DNA from: Candidatus Hecatellales archaeon B24
Lineage (GTDB): Archaea; Thermoproteota; Bathyarchaeia; Hecatellales; Hecatellaceae
Length of the DNA stretch: 6,630 nucleotides
Reading direction: 5' to 3'
Assembly (NCBI GenBank): GCA_001593855.1
Contig: LUCC01000054.1
Span: forward strand, 1-6,630
The first letter of the stretch is position 1. The number at the start of each line of letters is the position of its first letter. This document shows, in pieces, positions 5,663-6,630 of this stretch. The notes under the pieces are model-generated. The model had not been told where the DNA came from. It saw only the letters and a list, made by a program, of their open reading frames with translations, and ran no database searches. The translations under genes and the position numbers were made by a program.

Positions 5663-5680
5663 ATAAAAATGGGAATTTTT
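5658..5680 (-). terminator. T-rich terminator with small AT hairpin after TrpB2
   Basis: Just beyond the TrpB2 stop the minus strand can fold AAAAAT-TCCC-ATTTTT (5680-5665) and continues with ATTTTTT to 5658. The T runs fit archaeal termination; the hairpin is AT-only and may be incidental. Confidence 0.5.
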
Positions 5681-5685
5681 GGCAG

Positions 5686-6630
5686 TCATAGGAGAACCTC
5701 TAGTTTGCCCTTCAAGTATTCATCGTATCCTCTGACGTCAACCCAGCCGTGGCCGCTGTCAGCAACATGTATTACTTTTTCCTCTCCTGTTTCGGCGCAT
5801 CGTCTAGCCTCTCTAATGGCTCCAGCCCAGCAGTGGCAGGGTTCTGGAGCCGTTAAAAAGCCTTCTGTCATTGAGAGTATCCGGCCAGCTTCAAATATTT
5901 CTGTCTGTGGGAAAGCTTGAGCTTCATGGTACCCCGAGTATATTAAGACGCAGAGTAGGGGGGCCATACCATGGTATCGCAGTCCTCCGGCGTGAATCTT
6001 CGCTGGGACAAAGTCGCAGCCCAGCGAATGCATCCATATGTATGGCGTATACCCAATAGTGTCTCCAGTGTCGTAGCCAATATACTTAGGCCTTGTAAGT
6101 CTCGGGCAGGATAAGGCTTCGCAGGCAACGATTCTCAGGTCAGGCTTTTTTCCATCCAACTTATCCTTGATGAAGGGGAAAGCCTGTCCGCAGTGGTTAC
6201 TACCTCCACCCGTACATCCGAATATTATGTCAGGATATTCGTCTATTAGTTCATATTGTTTGTATGCTTCCAGCCCAACTATTGTCTGGTGCATCAAAAC
6301 ATGGTTGAGAACGCTTCCAAGCGAATAGTTGAGTGGATAAGGCTTCTTTAACGCGTGTTCAATAGCTTCCGATATTGCCCAGCCAAGTGAACCAGGATGG
6401 TTGGGATCTTCAGCTAAAGCCTTCTTAGCCGTTTCAGTTACCATATCCTCGTAGATTCTTTCAGGAGGCACCGAGGGAGAAGGTACAACTCTTCCTCCCC
6501 AGGATTCCATCATAACCCTTCTGCCAGGCTTCTGGTAGTATGAGACCCTTACCATGAAGACGTCGCATTTTATGCCTACTAAGGCTGCACCGAAACATAA
6601 GCCTGAACCCCACTGGCCAGCACCAGTTTC
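5686..6630 (-). CDS. trpB: Tryptophan synthase beta chain, TrpB2 type, divergent, 5'-truncated
   Basis: The frame is open to the right edge; 314 residues are visible and roughly 110 to 120, including the PLP lysine, lie outside. TrpB condenses indole with serine to give tryptophan, using PLP. Seen here: ETGAGQWG at 1-8 (its Glu matches the catalytic E109 of Salmonella TrpB; QWG is the TrpB2 form), MVRVSYYQKP at 26-35, the PLP-phosphate loop GGGSN at 141-145, and the long-form signature IHAGGLRYHGMAP at 212-224. PEPCHC at 262-267 (E263 matches E350) and SGHG at 292-295 (Ser matches S377) are also seen. TrpB2 proteins usually act without a bound TrpA; no trpA is in the window. Eleven cysteines in the visible part, and changes beside active-site motifs, are unusual. 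It could be a paralogue with altered substrate use. The ATG at 6555 is internal and not the start. Confidence 0.9.
   Translation of the reverse strand, partial: ETGAGQWGSGLCFGAALVGIKCDVFMVRVSYYQKPGRRVMMESWGGRVVPSPSVPPERIYEDMVTETAKKALAEDPNHPGSLGWAISEAIEHALKKPYPLNYSLGSVLNHVLMHQTIVGLEAYKQYELIDEYPDIIFGCTGGGSNHCGQAFPFIKDKLDGKKPDLRIVACEALSCPRLTRPKYIGYDTGDTIGYTPYIWMHSLGCDFVPAKIHAGGLRYHGMAPLLCVLIYSGYHEAQAFPQTEIFEAGRILSMTEGFLTAPEPCHCWAGAIREARRCAETGEEKVIHVADSGHGWVDVRGYDEYLKGKLEVLL

Noticed and set aside
6553..6555. ATG 6555 as the start of TrpB
   Set aside because: The frame continues upstream to the window edge encoding ETGAGQWG, a core TrpB motif, so the gene is truncated by the window.
1..6630. CRISPR array, insertion sequence, tRNA or rRNA
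   Set aside because: No regularly spaced direct repeats, transposase motifs, cloverleaf-like sequences or rRNA stretches were seen on either strand.

Overview
The window looks archaeal and anaerobic. Shine-Dalgarno-like GGAG/GGTGG motifs precede most genes, AT-rich TATA-like and T-rich stretches lie between them, the right edge carries a tryptophan synthase beta chain of the TrpB2 type, and the left half is built from oxygen-sensitive iron-sulfur proteins. An uncultivated Bathyarchaeia-like or related thermoproteotal lineage would fit, but that placement is inference; no rRNA or tRNA is present to fix it.

Left half (1 to 3770, + strand): the 3' end of a compact operon. In order it holds the C-terminal 236 residues of a BadF/BadG/HgdC-type ATPase (activase of 2-hydroxyacyl-CoA dehydratases, or ATPase subunit of class I benzoyl-CoA reductases), a 91-residue ferredoxin, a large fused flavoprotein (about 840 residues: NuoG-like [2Fe-2S] and His/Cys [4Fe-4S] domains, 2[4Fe-4S] ferredoxin, GltD/NfnB-like FAD and NAD(P) domains, and a GIY-YIG-like tail), and a 76-residue protein with a C-terminal three-cysteine motif. 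A coherent reading is an electron path: NAD(P)H to the flavoprotein, to the ferredoxin, to the ATPase, which uses ATP to push electrons at very low potential into a dehydratase or aromatic-ring reductase encoded upstream of the window. The order resembles the ATPase, ferredoxin and oxidoreductase genes of bzd-type benzoyl-CoA degradation clusters.

Right half (3787 to 6630, - strand): convergent with the first, visibly more AT-rich in its non-coding parts, with no obvious functional link to the operon. From the right edge leftward in transcription order: a 5'-truncated, divergent, cysteine-rich TrpB2; a T-rich terminator; a COG3199-type ATP-NAD kinase family protein (369 residues); a TATA-like promoter; and two small unrecognised proteins (120 and 68 residues) that probably form one transcript.

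Points deserving a second look: the flavoprotein has no ATG/GTG/TTG start, so it uses an ATT codon or has lost one base at its start; its tail resembles the UvrC GIY-YIG fold; the ferredoxin appears to lack one ligand of its second cluster; the TrpB2 has unusual active-site neighbours.
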